From Berkiella_A sp963976875 (GTDB taxonomy: Bacteria; Pseudomonadota; Gammaproteobacteria; Berkiellales; Berkiellaceae): a stretch of DNA of 64,000 nt. Below, piece by piece: positions 29,166-38,744 of the stretch (position 1 is its first letter; each line of letters starts with the position of its first letter). Below the pieces are notes generated by a model, which had not been told where the DNA came from, did no database searches, and worked only from the letters and a program-made list of their open reading frames with translations. The stretch lies in assembly GCA_963976875.1 (NCBI GenBank), contig CAXBML010000013.1, positions 1 to 64,000 of the forward strand, in the 5' to 3' direction. Position numbers and translations under genes: made by a program.

Positions 29166-29330
29166 TGTCTTCTTACGAAGTGCATAGAATAAGAATAGAC
29201 ATTTTTTTTCATGATTTCCGATCTGAAACTGACCTATATGGTATTATTCATTATTTTTATGACTCCAAACTGTGTTTTAATATGTGTTTGTTTCCAGCAC
29301 TGTAATTAACTAGAGAGCGAGCTCACAACA

Positions 29331-30227
29331 ATGTTAGAGTATGAACTTAGAGATAACTTATTAGAAGCATTTAATCAGCTCACCCTAACTATCGATGCTT
29401 TATGCGATGCTATTTTATGTGATTCGACATTGGTTGCATGGCTACAAGATATAAAAGACTACCCTTCGCTTATAAAAGGTAAAACATCACCCCGCGAGCA
29501 AGTCTGTTCTGTTATAAAACGGCTAGAATATTTTGATACACAGCAACCCAGAGAAATTATCGTAGCAGCAGGATTTATTGGAGCTTCTACTGAAACAATA
29601 GAATTAGCAGAGGCTGTCAACTTAAAGAAATTACACTTCAAAAAAAGTATGTTGATGTTAAAAGCGGCAAAATTAAATTTAAAAGAAAAACAAATCTCTG
29701 ATGGCATTCAGTCTATTTTGTCTAAACGTCCGTCATCAACCTCCAGAGCTTTACAAAATTTAAATTTAGCACGTTTACACTTAAAACAATGTTATAGACA
29801 GCTGCCTATTCTAAAGCACACGCCCCAAAAAATTAACTGGACCTGGGCGCATACTCGCTCTATCAAGAAAATCACTGCAGCAAAAGCCTGTGAAATGTTA
29901 GCCCAAAAAGGACATCATACTCATATAGAACTACAACTAAAAAAATGCCAAACACTGACGCCTAGTGAGCCATTAGCCATTGTTCAGGAACTTGCGCCCC
30001 ACCTCCGTGCTAATATTGTATTTGAGGAGAACAATCAAACAAAACGACTCATGATTAAAGGCCCTTTGCCTATCTTTTTCCCAGCGACTGACCAAACGCC
30101 TTGCCCAAACTTTAGGCCGCCCAAAGAAAAACAAGATAAAAATAAAAACAGAGTCACACGAAACGATGTACGCATCGATCCAGAGGTCTTTTTGCCTGCT
30201 ATCAGAGCACATCGATATACGGGTTAG
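29331..30227 (+). CDS. tus: Tus-like DNA replication terminus site-binding protein
   Basis: A 298-residue basic protein. By eye it aligns along its length with E. coli Tus (309 residues): N-terminal YELRDNLLEAFNQL matches the Tus YDLVDRLNTTFRQM region, INWTWAHTRSIKKITAAKA matches Tus LRFGWANKHIIKNLHRDEV, and QTPCPNFRPP matches the CPTPL segment. Tus binds Ter sites and blocks the replicative helicase from one side, trapping forks at the terminus. Identity looks low, so the polar fork-arrest function is inferred. It has its own upstream region with a Ter-like sequence and is not in an operon with the following genes (57 bp gap, new ribosome-binding site). Tus is best known from Enterobacterales and some plasmids. 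Confidence 0.7.
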   Translation: MLEYELRDNLLEAFNQLTLTIDALCDAILCDSTLVAWLQDIKDYPSLIKGKTSPREQVCSVIKRLEYFDTQQPREIIVAAGFIGASTETIELAEAVNLKKLHFKKSMLMLKAAKLNLKEKQISDGIQSILSKRPSSTSRALQNLNLARLHLKQCYRQLPILKHTPQKINWTWAHTRSIKKITAAKACEMLAQKGHHTHIELQLKKCQTLTPSEPLAIVQELAPHLRANIVFEENNQTKRLMIKGPLPIFFPATDQTPCPNFRPPKEKQDKNKNRVTRNDVRIDPEVFLPAIRAHRYTG

Positions 30228-30284
30228 AAATTAAAGCCTTCCCTAGTGACAATTTATCGGTAAAAATCTATAAGGACATAGTAA

Positions 30285-31640
30285 ATGATTCAAACTCATG
30301 TAACACCGCAAAATTTTTCATTACCTGATAATACTCAGCAGGTTATGTTAGGTGTTTTTGATACCGACGGTGTATTCCGAGGCAAACGTATGTCTAAAGA
30401 AAAATTCCTCAACTCGATGAGAGATGGATTTGGATTTTGTAATGTGGTTTTAGGTTGGGATATTGATGACCAACTTTACGACAATACCACTTTTACCGGT
30501 TGGCATTCTGGTTATCCAGATGCGCATGTCCAAATTATAGAAAATTCAAAACGAGTGCTTCCTTTTGAAGAAAACTCATTATTATATTTATGTGAGTTTA
30601 TTGGCCATGCCGGAAAAATATGTCCCAGACAAATATTAAAAAAAGTATTAGACCGTGCCGCCCAACATAATTTGTTTTTTCACTCAGCTTTAGAATATGA
30701 GTTTTTTATGTTTGAGGAAACACCTCAAAGCATCCAGGATAAAGGTTTTCAAAATTTAAAGCCTTTTACCACTGGGAATCATGGATATTCTGTACTCAGG
30801 CACACGGTCCAACAAGCCTTTCATGAGTCATTGCTAAATTTGTCTAGAACCATGAATTTTGAGATTGAAGGCTTACATTGCGAAACAGGTCCTGGCGTAT
30901 TAGAAGCGGCTATAGGCGTTGATAAGGCACTTAATTCTGCAGACAAAGCCGCCATCTTTAAAACGTTTACCAAAGTCTTAGCCCAACAACAATCTCTTAT
31001 GGCCACCTTCATGGCTAAATGGTCTCCCAATCATCCTGGCCAAAGTGGTCACATCCATATTTCAGCACAAAACAAAAATCATGATGCCTTATTTTATGAC
31101 CCCAAACGAGAGCATAATATTTCACAAACTATGCTTTATAGTTTAGGGGGACTGCAACATTTGGCCCCTGAATTTACTGCACTTTTTGCTCCCACCATTA
31201 ATTCTTATACTCGATTAGTTCCAGGTTTTTGGGCTCCCACCCATTCCAATTGGGGAATAGACAACCGAACCTGCTCTATCCGAGTTATTGAAGGCAGTGC
31301 AAAATCACAACGTATTGAGTTTAGAGCGGGCGGGGCTGATGGCAACCCCTACTTAGCACTGAGTGCTGCTATAGGCGCTATGATATGGGGTATTGAAAAT
31401 AAAATCATCCCCACAGCGCCCATAGAAGGAAATGCTTATACCCAACAAGGTGAACAAAGCATTCCTTTGCCTAGTCATTTACTAGATGCGACACAAAGAC
31501 TGAAGCATTCTCAAGCGGCTAAAGAATTATTTGGCCATGACTTTGTAGAGCATTTTACAGCCACTCGCGAGTGGGAAGTACGACAAGCCAATCAAGCTAT
31601 TACTGATTGGCAGTTAAAAAGATATTTTGAGGCCATATAG
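30285..31640 (+). CDS. Glutamine-synthetase-like gamma-glutamyl ligase
   Basis: A 451-residue enzyme of the GlnA/PuuA superfamily. Seen: FHSALEYEFFMFEE (metal-binding glutamates), GLHCETGPGVLEAAIG, GQSGHIHIS, RLVPGFWAP, NRTCSIRVI and RIEFRAGGADGNPYLALSA. It lacks the adenylylation loop of GS type I and has a shortened N-terminal domain, which fits ligases that glutamylate amines rather than ammonia (PuuA, GlnA3/GlnA4). The next two genes encode an aldehyde dehydrogenase and an alcohol dehydrogenase, separated by 1 bp and overlapped by 4 bp, so the substrate may be an amino alcohol such as ethanolamine (inference). Ribosome-binding site AAGGA precedes ATG 30285. Confidence 0.85.
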   Translation: MIQTHVTPQNFSLPDNTQQVMLGVFDTDGVFRGKRMSKEKFLNSMRDGFGFCNVVLGWDIDDQLYDNTTFTGWHSGYPDAHVQIIENSKRVLPFEENSLLYLCEFIGHAGKICPRQILKKVLDRAAQHNLFFHSALEYEFFMFEETPQSIQDKGFQNLKPFTTGNHGYSVLRHTVQQAFHESLLNLSRTMNFEIEGLHCETGPGVLEAAIGVDKALNSADKAAIFKTFTKVLAQQQSLMATFMAKWSPNHPGQSGHIHISAQNKNHDALFYDPKREHNISQTMLYSLGGLQHLAPEFTALFAPTINSYTRLVPGFWAPTHSNWGIDNRTCSIRVIEGSAKSQRIEFRAGGADGNPYLALSAAIGAMIWGIENKIIPTAPIEGNAYTQQGEQSIPLPSHLLDATQRLKHSQAAKELFGHDFVEHFTATREWEVRQANQAITDWQLKRYFEAI

Positions 31641-31641
31641 T

Positions 31642-33033
31642 ATGAAAGAATTCAATATCATTAGTCCCATAGATCAATCTATTTATGCAACAGTGCCCTA
31701 TCATACTGATAAGCAGATTGAACAAACGCTAAAAGATTCTCAAACGGCCCAAAAAATATGGCGTAAAACGCCTTTATCTGAACGTATACGACATCTGAGC
31801 CACTTTTGCACAGCCCTCCAAGCAAATAAAGATAGTATTGCACAATCTATAACCTGGCAAATGGGTAGGCCCACACACCAAGCCGCGGGCGAACTAAGTG
31901 GCGTACAAGAACGCACAGAATACATGCTAAAAATTGTAGAGCAAGCTTTATCGCCAAAGTTGATTCAAGTAAACGGCCCTCTGATACGCAGAATAGACTT
32001 TGAACCGGTTGGTATTGTTATGAATATCGCCCCCTGGAACTACCCCTTATTAACAGCCATTAATGCCATTATTCCTGCCTTACTGGCAGGTAATGCGGTT
32101 ATTTTAAAGCATGCTCCCCAAACAGCTTTATGCGCAGATATATTAGACAAGGCATTCGCAAACTGCGATTTACCTCAAGGACTATTCCAATTTTTAAATA
32201 TGGAACATGCCACTTGCCAAAAAATTCTTCAAAGTGGAACAATTCAGGCACTTTGTTTTACCGGTTCTGTCAAAGCGGGTTTACAGTTACAAGCCACTAT
32301 CAGCAACCAGTGTATGTTGACAAATTTTGAATTAGGGGGGCATGACGCAGCTTACGTTAAATCTGATGCCCATATTGGTTTTAGTGCGGAAAGCTTATCC
32401 GATGGTGCTTTTTTTAATGCCGGTCAATCGTGTTGTGGTGTTAAACGTATTTATGTGCATGAAAATCAATATAAGAATTTCTTAGAAGCTTTCATCGATG
32501 AAACCCAAAAACTTAAATTAGGCTCTCCATTAGATTCTACGACCTCCATCGGACCTGTTGTCAGCCTACAAGCGGCTCAAAAAATTCAGCAGCAGGTCCA
32601 ACAGGCCTGTCAACAAGGGGCAGAATTAGTCTATGGGTATGATAATCCAGTCAATAACCTTGCGGATAATTATTTATCCCCTCAAATATTAACCCAGGTT
32701 AACCACAGTATGGATATTATGCATCAAGAGTTATTTGGGCCTGTCGTAAAAATTCAATCTGTCAAATCAGATCAAGAAGCCATGAACCTAATCAATGACA
32801 GTCAGTTCGGACTAACCGCTTCTATTTGGAGTGAAAATTTAGAAGATGCATCTACTTTAGGACAAGATGTGGAAGTAGGCACATTATTCATCAACCGTTG
32901 TGATTACTTAGATCCCGCTTTGGCCTGGGCAGGGTTGAAATTTTCAGGTACCGGCTGTAGCTTATCTGAATTGGGTTTTCAAAACCTCACACGACCAAAA
33001 TCTTACCACATTCGCAGGAGAGCGCATTCATGA
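31642..33033 (+). CDS. NAD(P)-dependent aldehyde dehydrogenase
   Basis: A 463-residue aldehyde dehydrogenase. Seen: NIAPWNYPLL (cofactor site), FTGSVKAG, general base Glu230 in FELGGHDA and catalytic Cys264 in GQSCCGVKR; the 34-residue spacing is canonical. The C-terminal region has LFGPVVKI and GGLKFSGTG-like AGLKFSGTG. I chose ATG 31642, which has TGAGG nine bases upstream; an in-frame TTG at 31627 would overlap the preceding gene and lacks a good site. One base separates it from the ligase gene and its stop overlaps the next start, so it acts in the same pathway, probably oxidising a gamma-glutamyl-amino-aldehyde. Confidence 0.93.
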   Translation: MKEFNIISPIDQSIYATVPYHTDKQIEQTLKDSQTAQKIWRKTPLSERIRHLSHFCTALQANKDSIAQSITWQMGRPTHQAAGELSGVQERTEYMLKIVEQALSPKLIQVNGPLIRRIDFEPVGIVMNIAPWNYPLLTAINAIIPALLAGNAVILKHAPQTALCADILDKAFANCDLPQGLFQFLNMEHATCQKILQSGTIQALCFTGSVKAGLQLQATISNQCMLTNFELGGHDAAYVKSDAHIGFSAESLSDGAFFNAGQSCCGVKRIYVHENQYKNFLEAFIDETQKLKLGSPLDSTTSIGPVVSLQAAQKIQQQVQQACQQGAELVYGYDNPVNNLADNYLSPQILTQVNHSMDIMHQELFGPVVKIQSVKSDQEAMNLINDSQFGLTASIWSENLEDASTLGQDVEVGTLFINRCDYLDPALAWAGLKFSGTGCSLSELGFQNLTRPKSYHIRRRAHS

Positions 33034-34178
33034 AGACATTACAATCTTGGAGCTTCCCTACTCAAATATACTTTGGATGCGGTGCAATTCAAAAATTACC
33101 TGAGATTTGCAAACAATATAATATCAAAAGACCTCTGTTAGTCACAGACCCTTTTTTGGCTAATAATATAATAACCCAAAATTTAATCCCAGACTTAGAA
33201 CAAAATAATATTATCGTCAGTGTATTTTCTGACGTAAAATCAAACCCAACAGATACCCAAGCCTTCAAGGGAAAAATGCAGTTTTTAGAAAAGAAATGTG
33301 ATGGGGTTATTGCGCTGGGTGGTGGTAGCCCACTTGATGCCGGCAAAGCAATTGCCTTACTGATTAATCATACTTTTGCATTGTCTGAGCTTGAAGACAT
33401 TGATGATAACTATAAAAAGGCGACCAATAGCATTCCTCCTATTATCGCTATTCCAACCACGGCCGGTACAGGATCCGAAGTCGGCCGGGCAGCTGTTTTA
33501 CATGATACAGAGCAAAACCGAAAAATCATTTTATTTCATCCGGACTTGTTGCCTAAAGTGGTTCTAGCCGATCCCAATTTGACTTTAGCACTGCCACCGA
33601 CACTCACTGCGGCGACAGGAATGGATGCACTGTCTCATTGCCTGGAAGCATATTGCTCTCCTAGCTTCCATCCTAGTGCCGAAGGGATTGCCTTAGAAGG
33701 CATGCGCCAAATTAAAAATAATTTAATGACCACTTATCAATATGGTCAGAATATAGAAGCACGCAGCGGTATGCTCGTTGCATCGCAAATGGGTGCGATT
33801 GCATTCCAAAAAGGACTAGGTGGAATGCATGCTCTATCTCATGCTATTGGTGCGTTACATGACTATCATCATGGCCTACTCAATGCTATTTTAATGCCAT
33901 ATGTCTTGAAGTTTAACAGGCCTGTTCTAGTTGAAAAACTATCAAGATTAGAAAATTTTCTGGGTTTTGAGTCTAACCAAGGTCAATCTATTTTAACCTG
34001 GGTACTCGATCTCAAAGAGCAGTTGAATATTCCTAATACACTCTCTGAACTTGGAATGGTCCATTCTGACGATCCTGAGCTTATAAAGCTAGCACTACAG
34101 GACCCCTCTTGTGCTGGCAACCCTGTTCCATTAGATCAATATAATCTCAAGCTTATACTAGCTGAAGCGTTGGGATAA
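33030..34178 (+). CDS. Iron-containing alcohol dehydrogenase
   Basis: A 382-residue group III alcohol dehydrogenase. Seen: the NAD-binding GGGSPLDAGKAIAL, TTAGTGSEVGRAAVL, and the metal-binding pattern GMDALSHCLEAY, GGMHALSHAIGALHDYHHG and the final His of the set. The ATG overlaps the aldehyde dehydrogenase stop (ATGA). It would oxidise an alcohol group (for example of a glutamylated amino alcohol) to the aldehyde used by the upstream enzyme. The 3' end overlaps the convergent gene at 34158 by 21 bp. Confidence 0.93.
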   Translation: MKTLQSWSFPTQIYFGCGAIQKLPEICKQYNIKRPLLVTDPFLANNIITQNLIPDLEQNNIIVSVFSDVKSNPTDTQAFKGKMQFLEKKCDGVIALGGGSPLDAGKAIALLINHTFALSELEDIDDNYKKATNSIPPIIAIPTTAGTGSEVGRAAVLHDTEQNRKIILFHPDLLPKVVLADPNLTLALPPTLTAATGMDALSHCLEAYCSPSFHPSAEGIALEGMRQIKNNLMTTYQYGQNIEARSGMLVASQMGAIAFQKGLGGMHALSHAIGALHDYHHGLLNAILMPYVLKFNRPVLVEKLSRLENFLGFESNQGQSILTWVLDLKEQLNIPNTLSELGMVHSDDPELIKLALQDPSCAGNPVPLDQYNLKLILAEALG

Positions 34179-35462
34179 TAATTGTATAACATCCTCTTCT
34201 TCAATACTTTTCTCTGTAGTGGAGGTGTTAACAAATGCTGCACGGTTTAAGCGCAGTTGCGTCTTATAACGATGGAGCAAGGATAGATCAGACTCTGCAT
34301 TGACATTCAGTGTTTCATCTTTGGTTGTTTGCTCTTCAACCGCGATACTATCGTCTGGAGATTCAACCGTTCTATAACGATAATATATTTTTTTAACTAT
34401 TGCGATGCATGGGACTAAAAACAAATAGCTCAAAGGAATAATCGCGGCTACAGGCGATAATAAGATATGGGGCACCCAAGTAAGCGGTAATGGAATTAAA
34501 GGCAAACTAAACAGCGTCAACAATGATCCATAAATTAAACCTAGCAAAGACAAATATAATAAATGGCTTCCCGTGTCTTGTTTATATCTGGGGTTAAATT
34601 TTTCAATCAATCTCGTGATCGGGTTCTTGACTCGAGAATACACCTCATTCGTTAATGTTCTTAGAAACCTATATGGTAATAAAATCAAAAACAAAATATT
34701 AAGACTAAATGATATGGCGGCAACAGGAAAATCAATTAATACTTTCTGAGCATTCAGCTTGTCATTTAAAAATCCATGTAATGACCGTTGCGTATTATCC
34801 CGAATCAGTTTAAACCGAATTCGCTCCATCTGAAAAAAAATAAAAAATCTCTCGGCACCATGTAAAAAATACCATAATACATTGGGTTTATAGGGCTCTA
34901 ATATCATCTGACTATAGAACGTTGTCGTATTGTTACTATGAATAACCAAACGCCTAGTAACCCATTTCTGGTAATCTTGCAAAGCGTCATTACTCGGTTC
35001 CACCTGTAATGCATCCTCTAAATTGACTAACATCCAAAATAGTACAGACAATTCTAATAATTGACGAATATTAACAACATACTGATCGGAGTAAAAAGAC
35101 TGAGGAGAAAAACCTTCTTTTCTTTGCCAGACATTGGAAAAATAGGCATCTTGGAATTTATGCAGTAAAGGGGACATATCATTAAGCTGATTATGTAAGC
35201 AAAGCGCTTCATCAGATAACTCATTGCTTACCTTATGCTCAAAATCAAATAATCGTTTAATATAAAAAAACTGTAAAAGTGGAGACTTAATATTTTGCCC
35301 TGCAATAAAATCTTTTTCTATCATTTCTTTTGCATAAGGCAAAATTTGCAGATAGTAGAAGTTGAGCAACCACTCTTCTTGATGTTCATTAAAGCACATT
35401 TGTTTGATATACGGATAAATTACTTTAAAATTATCTTCTGCACATTTTTTTAGGTTAGTCAT
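34158..35462 (-). CDS. Unknown membrane protein
   Basis: A 434-residue protein of no recognised family. The N-terminal 230 residues are soluble and helical, rich in aromatic residues. Then come hydrophobic segments at about 248-265 and 305-370 (about three or four membrane spans), and a charged C-terminal tail of about 60 residues with an acidic EEEDVIQLL end. It is the last gene before the tRNA-Pro island, so it is probably chromosomal backbone. It converges with and overlaps the alcohol dehydrogenase by 21 bp. Confidence 0.7.
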   Translation of the reverse strand: MTNLKKCAEDNFKVIYPYIKQMCFNEHQEEWLLNFYYLQILPYAKEMIEKDFIAGQNIKSPLLQFFYIKRLFDFEHKVSNELSDEALCLHNQLNDMSPLLHKFQDAYFSNVWQRKEGFSPQSFYSDQYVVNIRQLLELSVLFWMLVNLEDALQVEPSNDALQDYQKWVTRRLVIHSNNTTTFYSQMILEPYKPNVLWYFLHGAERFFIFFQMERIRFKLIRDNTQRSLHGFLNDKLNAQKVLIDFPVAAISFSLNILFLILLPYRFLRTLTNEVYSRVKNPITRLIEKFNPRYKQDTGSHLLYLSLLGLIYGSLLTLFSLPLIPLPLTWVPHILLSPVAAIIPLSYLFLVPCIAIVKKIYYRYRTVESPDDSIAVEEQTTKDETLNVNAESDLSLLHRYKTQLRLNRAAFVNTSTTEKSIEEEDVIQLLSQRFS

Positions 35463-35616
35463 AATTTGCTCTAATATTGCAAGTTATGCTAATACAATAT
35501 TTGAAATATGCGATAATTTAAGCCAGCTTATCTAGCGACGTATTACAGGAAATATGATTGAATGTTTTACAGAGATATTCAGCACGGATAGCGATATACT
35601 ATATAGACTTGAAATA

Positions 35617-35663
<47 letters not shown>

Positions 35664-35794
35664 GAAGTAAACCTGCTATCTCCTGACCGCTTATGATTCC
35701 TCACATATCAAAGATTTCCTTTATTTATCTTGACATTATGCCAGATTAACAGTTTAATTCAATTCACTAAATGTCATAAGATTTCATGTTTTCT

Positions 35795-35812
35795 GGTCCC
35801 CTAGTGGTCCCC
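35795..35812 (+). repeat. Paired GGTCCCC sites, left end of island
   Basis: GGTCCCC occurs at 35795-35801 and 35806-35812, 11 bp apart start to start (one helical turn). The same pair with the same spacing and orientation occurs at 40334-40351 at the other end of the island. These look like integrase or excisionase arm-binding sites. Confidence 0.6.
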
Positions 35813-35831
35813 AGGATGTTCGGGGAAAACA

Positions 35832-36735
35832 ATGAAGAAAGTTTTAAATGATCGCTACATAAAAACGTTAGAGGCACCAACAACTACTAGGCTCGAGCTA
35901 TATCTACGCCTAAGAGTCACCCCAAAAGGAAAAAAAACATTTTCCTTTACTTATAGGATGCCTGGCTCGCCAACTAAAAAGCGGTTAAGCTTAGGTACCT
36001 ACCCCTGCTTTGTCACTTTCTGATGCCCGTGATGAATGCTTTGCAGCATTTTAATCCATCCAAAACAATACAGATCCAGCTTCTTTAAAGCAATCGGCAA
36101 AGCAAGAACCAACCATTAATGAATTAGTAGACGAATTTTGGGAAAGGTAACTATCCCAAATAGAGTCCGCAAAAGATATGCTAAGGCTTCTACAAAAAGA
36201 TGTCATACCTGCGTGGGGCTCCAAAAAAGTTTCAGCTATCTCTCGCCGAGACGTTGTAGTGTTGCTAGATAAGATCCGTGATAGAGGTGCAGCAATTATG
36301 GCTAACCGAGTTCATGGGAGACTCACCAGATTATTTAACTTTGCATGTGAACGTGGGATTTTAGAGCAAACACCAATGAATAGATTGCGCAAAACGGTCG
36401 AGATCCCCCGTGACCGTGTTCTCTATAATTCAGAAATTAAACTCATCTGGCATAACCTTGATGTTATCGGCGTACATCCCTTAACTTCAATAGCCTTAAA
36501 ATTTATGCTGGTTACGGGTCAGCGGGCAGGAGAAGTTACCCACATAGAATGGTCAGAAATAGATTTTGACAAAAACCTTTGGCTAATTCCAGCTGACAAA
36601 TCAAAGAATGGTCGTTCACATACGGTCCCACTAACCAACTTAAGCTTAGCTCTATTGACCCAAACAAAAACTATTAGTTCAAACGCTTGCCTAGCTTTTC
36701 CTTCGCCGCAAAATTTAAGATCAAGCCATCTCTAG
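35832..36735 (+). pseudogene. Broken P4-type tyrosine integrase
   Basis: Reading from ATG 35832, the N-terminal DUF4102-like domain (contains TPKGKKTFSFTYR and KRLSLGTYP) is open to about 36020. It then shifts frame (SDARDECF), has in-frame stops near 36050 and 36148, and reopens from about 36178 with the core-binding domain and the start of the catalytic domain (GQRAGEVTHIEWSEIDF, first catalytic Arg, and DKSKNGRSHTVPL with Lys). The protein ends at 36735 without the HxxR, His and Tyr nucleophile boxes; it is cut off where the AbiEii gene begins. Clearly inactive. Confidence 0.92.
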
Positions 36736-37644
36736 TTCCTGCTCTAAAGCAAGCAACATATCTTTATGCTTTTTTTTGTTATTATTTTTTAACTTCTGAA
36801 TATTTAATAATTTCCACTTTACCGCGGGCATATCTTTGAGCTTATTGATCTCGAAAAGATCCCAATCTGGCTCTCCCCTTTTAAAACTTAATAAAAATTG
36901 AATATCATTTTCATCCAACGACCCTTTTATCTCGTTAATTAGTTGCTGCCTTGTGTTTTCAAAGTTTTCGTAAGTGAACTCTTCAAAGCTCATCCCTGAA
37001 AACTGGCGCACAAAAGCTTCTCTTTGGTCTTGAAAATTAGGATTAAGCAACTCATGGATTGGTCTAGGATGGCTTAACACACATGCCATAAACCCCAATT
37101 TAATTTCATGTGTTATGGCTTCATTTTTCAAGAGGTAATGTACATCAAACAAATCCCTTGGATGCTGTCTATCTAAGGCCGCACATATTTTGCCACCAAA
37201 CAACTCTCCATTTGAAATAACCATTATTTCGGCAAACTGTTCAAATTCATCTTGTACTTTTTTTGCCACAGTAAGCATCTTGGGAGCAAGCAAATGGCCT
37301 CGAATGGTAGTATTAACCTCTATTATTATTTGTGTATTATCCCTTTGGCAGCTAAACTTAGCTTCACTCCCGTCTTTTTGAGGACGTACCGCTACCCTAA
37401 TACTCTGTTTGCTCTCTTCGATATGTTTTTTTATTCGTTCCAATGAGTCAGTAATATTTGATAATGCTGTTGCTCGATTATCAAATGGCAAATAACTTAA
37501 GTCGATATCAACAGATAATCTTGGCATATTTCGAACAAAAAGGTTGATCGCTGTGCCCCCTTTCAAGGCAAATATTTTTTCTTGTGCCACATAAGGTAAA
37601 ACCTTTAGCAGCAATTCTACTTGTGCTCTATATACTTGGTTCAT
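36721..37644 (-). CDS. abiEii: AbiEii/AbiGii-family nucleotidyltransferase toxin (type IV TA)
   Basis: A 307-residue toxin of the AbiE phage-defence toxin-antitoxin system. Seen: the nucleotidyltransferase motif GGTAINLF followed after about ten residues by DIDLSY (catalytic Asp pair), and later KICAALDRQHPRDLFDVHYL, a hallmark of this DUF1814 family. AbiEii-like toxins such as MenT transfer nucleotides to tRNA acceptor stems and stop growth. The start overlaps the antitoxin gene by 17 bp (bicistronic). It sits in the tRNA-Pro island and runs into the truncated integrase at its 3' end. Confidence 0.92.
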   Translation of the reverse strand: MNQVYRAQVELLLKVLPYVAQEKIFALKGGTAINLFVRNMPRLSVDIDLSYLPFDNRATALSNITDSLERIKKHIEESKQSIRVAVRPQKDGSEAKFSCQRDNTQIIIEVNTTIRGHLLAPKMLTVAKKVQDEFEQFAEIMVISNGELFGGKICAALDRQHPRDLFDVHYLLKNEAITHEIKLGFMACVLSHPRPIHELLNPNFQDQREAFVRQFSGMSFEEFTYENFENTRQQLINEIKGSLDENDIQFLLSFKRGEPDWDLFEINKLKDMPAVKWKLLNIQKLKNNNKKKHKDMLLALEQELEMA

Positions 37645-38407
37645 TTTTTACTAACTCACTTGGCAAAACTAATTTATATTTTGAATCATACTGTCCATTG
37701 CTAACTATACTGCGATCCCCTTTACCCAAATCTATTTTTTGTAAGTTTAAATGTTTCATGACGGGCAACTGGGCTTTATCAGCCATAAACAAAAAAAGCC
37801 TTTTCACTTTTACCGAAGTGCATTCTTCCAATAACGTTTGAAGCAAGCTTGGTCTCAAGTTATGTAATCCTTCAATTATCTGATAGCACTCCAGAATATC
37901 TATTTGTTTCGGTGTTAAATATAATAATTCCAAAACGGCACGCTCTACCGTAGCATGGTTTATTTGTATGCTCTGATATTGATACGGCTTTATTCCTATC
38001 TCAGCAGGCAAGAAAGCTGTTTTGACGACAACTATAGGTTGCTCCCAATCATAATCACTAAACCACTTTGGCAGGTGCTTATCAGGCGAGGAGAATAAGT
38101 ATAGTTTCTCTCTACCTAAACGCATATAATGCGCCACACCATGAAATGACAATGCTGACAAACCACCTACGTGTATAGGTAGATGCAGCTGTGTTTGTAA
38201 AGCATACACCCCACCCTGCCACAAGACATCATCATCCAACTTTTTAAAAGCACCATGCCCGATAGCTTTGATCCAGCCACTTTCCACATACCGCTTAGCA
38301 AGCTGCGGTGATATCCCTTTCTCCAACAACCAATTTGACGTAGCTATGGTTTTATCCAGCCAATTGGTTAGTAAGTACTTTATTTTGTTTTGATTTTCTA
38401 AACTCAT
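37628..38407 (-). CDS. abiEi: AbiEi-family antitoxin (type IV TA)
   Basis: A 259-residue antitoxin with an N-terminal winged-helix DNA-binding region (TSNWLLEKGISPQLAKRYVE, then SGWIKAIGHGAFKKL) and the C-terminal AbiEi antitoxin domain (NHATVERAVLELLYLTPK; ECTSVKVKRLFLFMADKA). Members neutralise AbiEii without forming a stable complex and repress their own operon by binding inverted repeats upstream. A duplicated AT-rich 17-bp sequence lies just upstream of this gene. Confidence 0.9.
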   Translation of the reverse strand: MSLENQNKIKYLLTNWLDKTIATSNWLLEKGISPQLAKRYVESGWIKAIGHGAFKKLDDDVLWQGGVYALQTQLHLPIHVGGLSALSFHGVAHYMRLGREKLYLFSSPDKHLPKWFSDYDWEQPIVVVKTAFLPAEIGIKPYQYQSIQINHATVERAVLELLYLTPKQIDILECYQIIEGLHNLRPSLLQTLLEECTSVKVKRLFLFMADKAQLPVMKHLNLQKIDLGKGDRSIVSNGQYDSKYKLVLPSELVKNEPSI

Positions 38408-38421
38408 AGTGTATTTATATG

Positions 38422-38521
38422 ATTATTTTTAAAGAATATCAAGTGATATTACATCAGTAACTTTAATTATACTAATAAAAATAGATTATTAGTTTATTTT
38501 CATAATTATTTTTAAAGAATA
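38422..38521. promoter_or_regulatory. Duplicated 17-bp sequence upstream of abiEi, candidate operator
   Basis: ATTATTTTTAAAGAATA occurs at 38422-38438 and again at 38505-38521, 83 bp apart and immediately upstream of the AbiEi start. Each copy is close to palindromic. AbiEi proteins repress by binding paired repeats in their promoter, so this is a candidate operator pair. Confidence 0.45.
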
Positions 38522-38744
38522 AGCTGGTCCCTCAGTCAAATTGGCACAGAGGGATTGGTATGTTAGATTTCTGCCCCTAAGCAGAGGCTGTAGCCTGCTT
38601 ATAGCCATTTCAGCGCGCTCAAGCATAGAATAGTAAAGAAGAAATATTATCTTGGAGAGGCTCTAGCCTTCCTTTTGGAATAGAAATAGAAGGAGAGTGA
38701 AAATCGGCTAAATTAAATAAATAAAGAATATTTGGGGCCAGTAG
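38522..38744. other. Island intergenic stretch with no gene seen
   Basis: About 220 bp between the abiE promoter region and the small ORF at 38745. I see short GAGG-rich sequences and no convincing open frame or repeat; it may be eroded DNA. Confidence 0.4.

Noticed and set aside
31627..31641. TTG start for the aldehyde dehydrogenase
   Set aside because: It overlaps the preceding gene and has no ribosome-binding site; ATG 31642 has TGAGG nine bases upstream.
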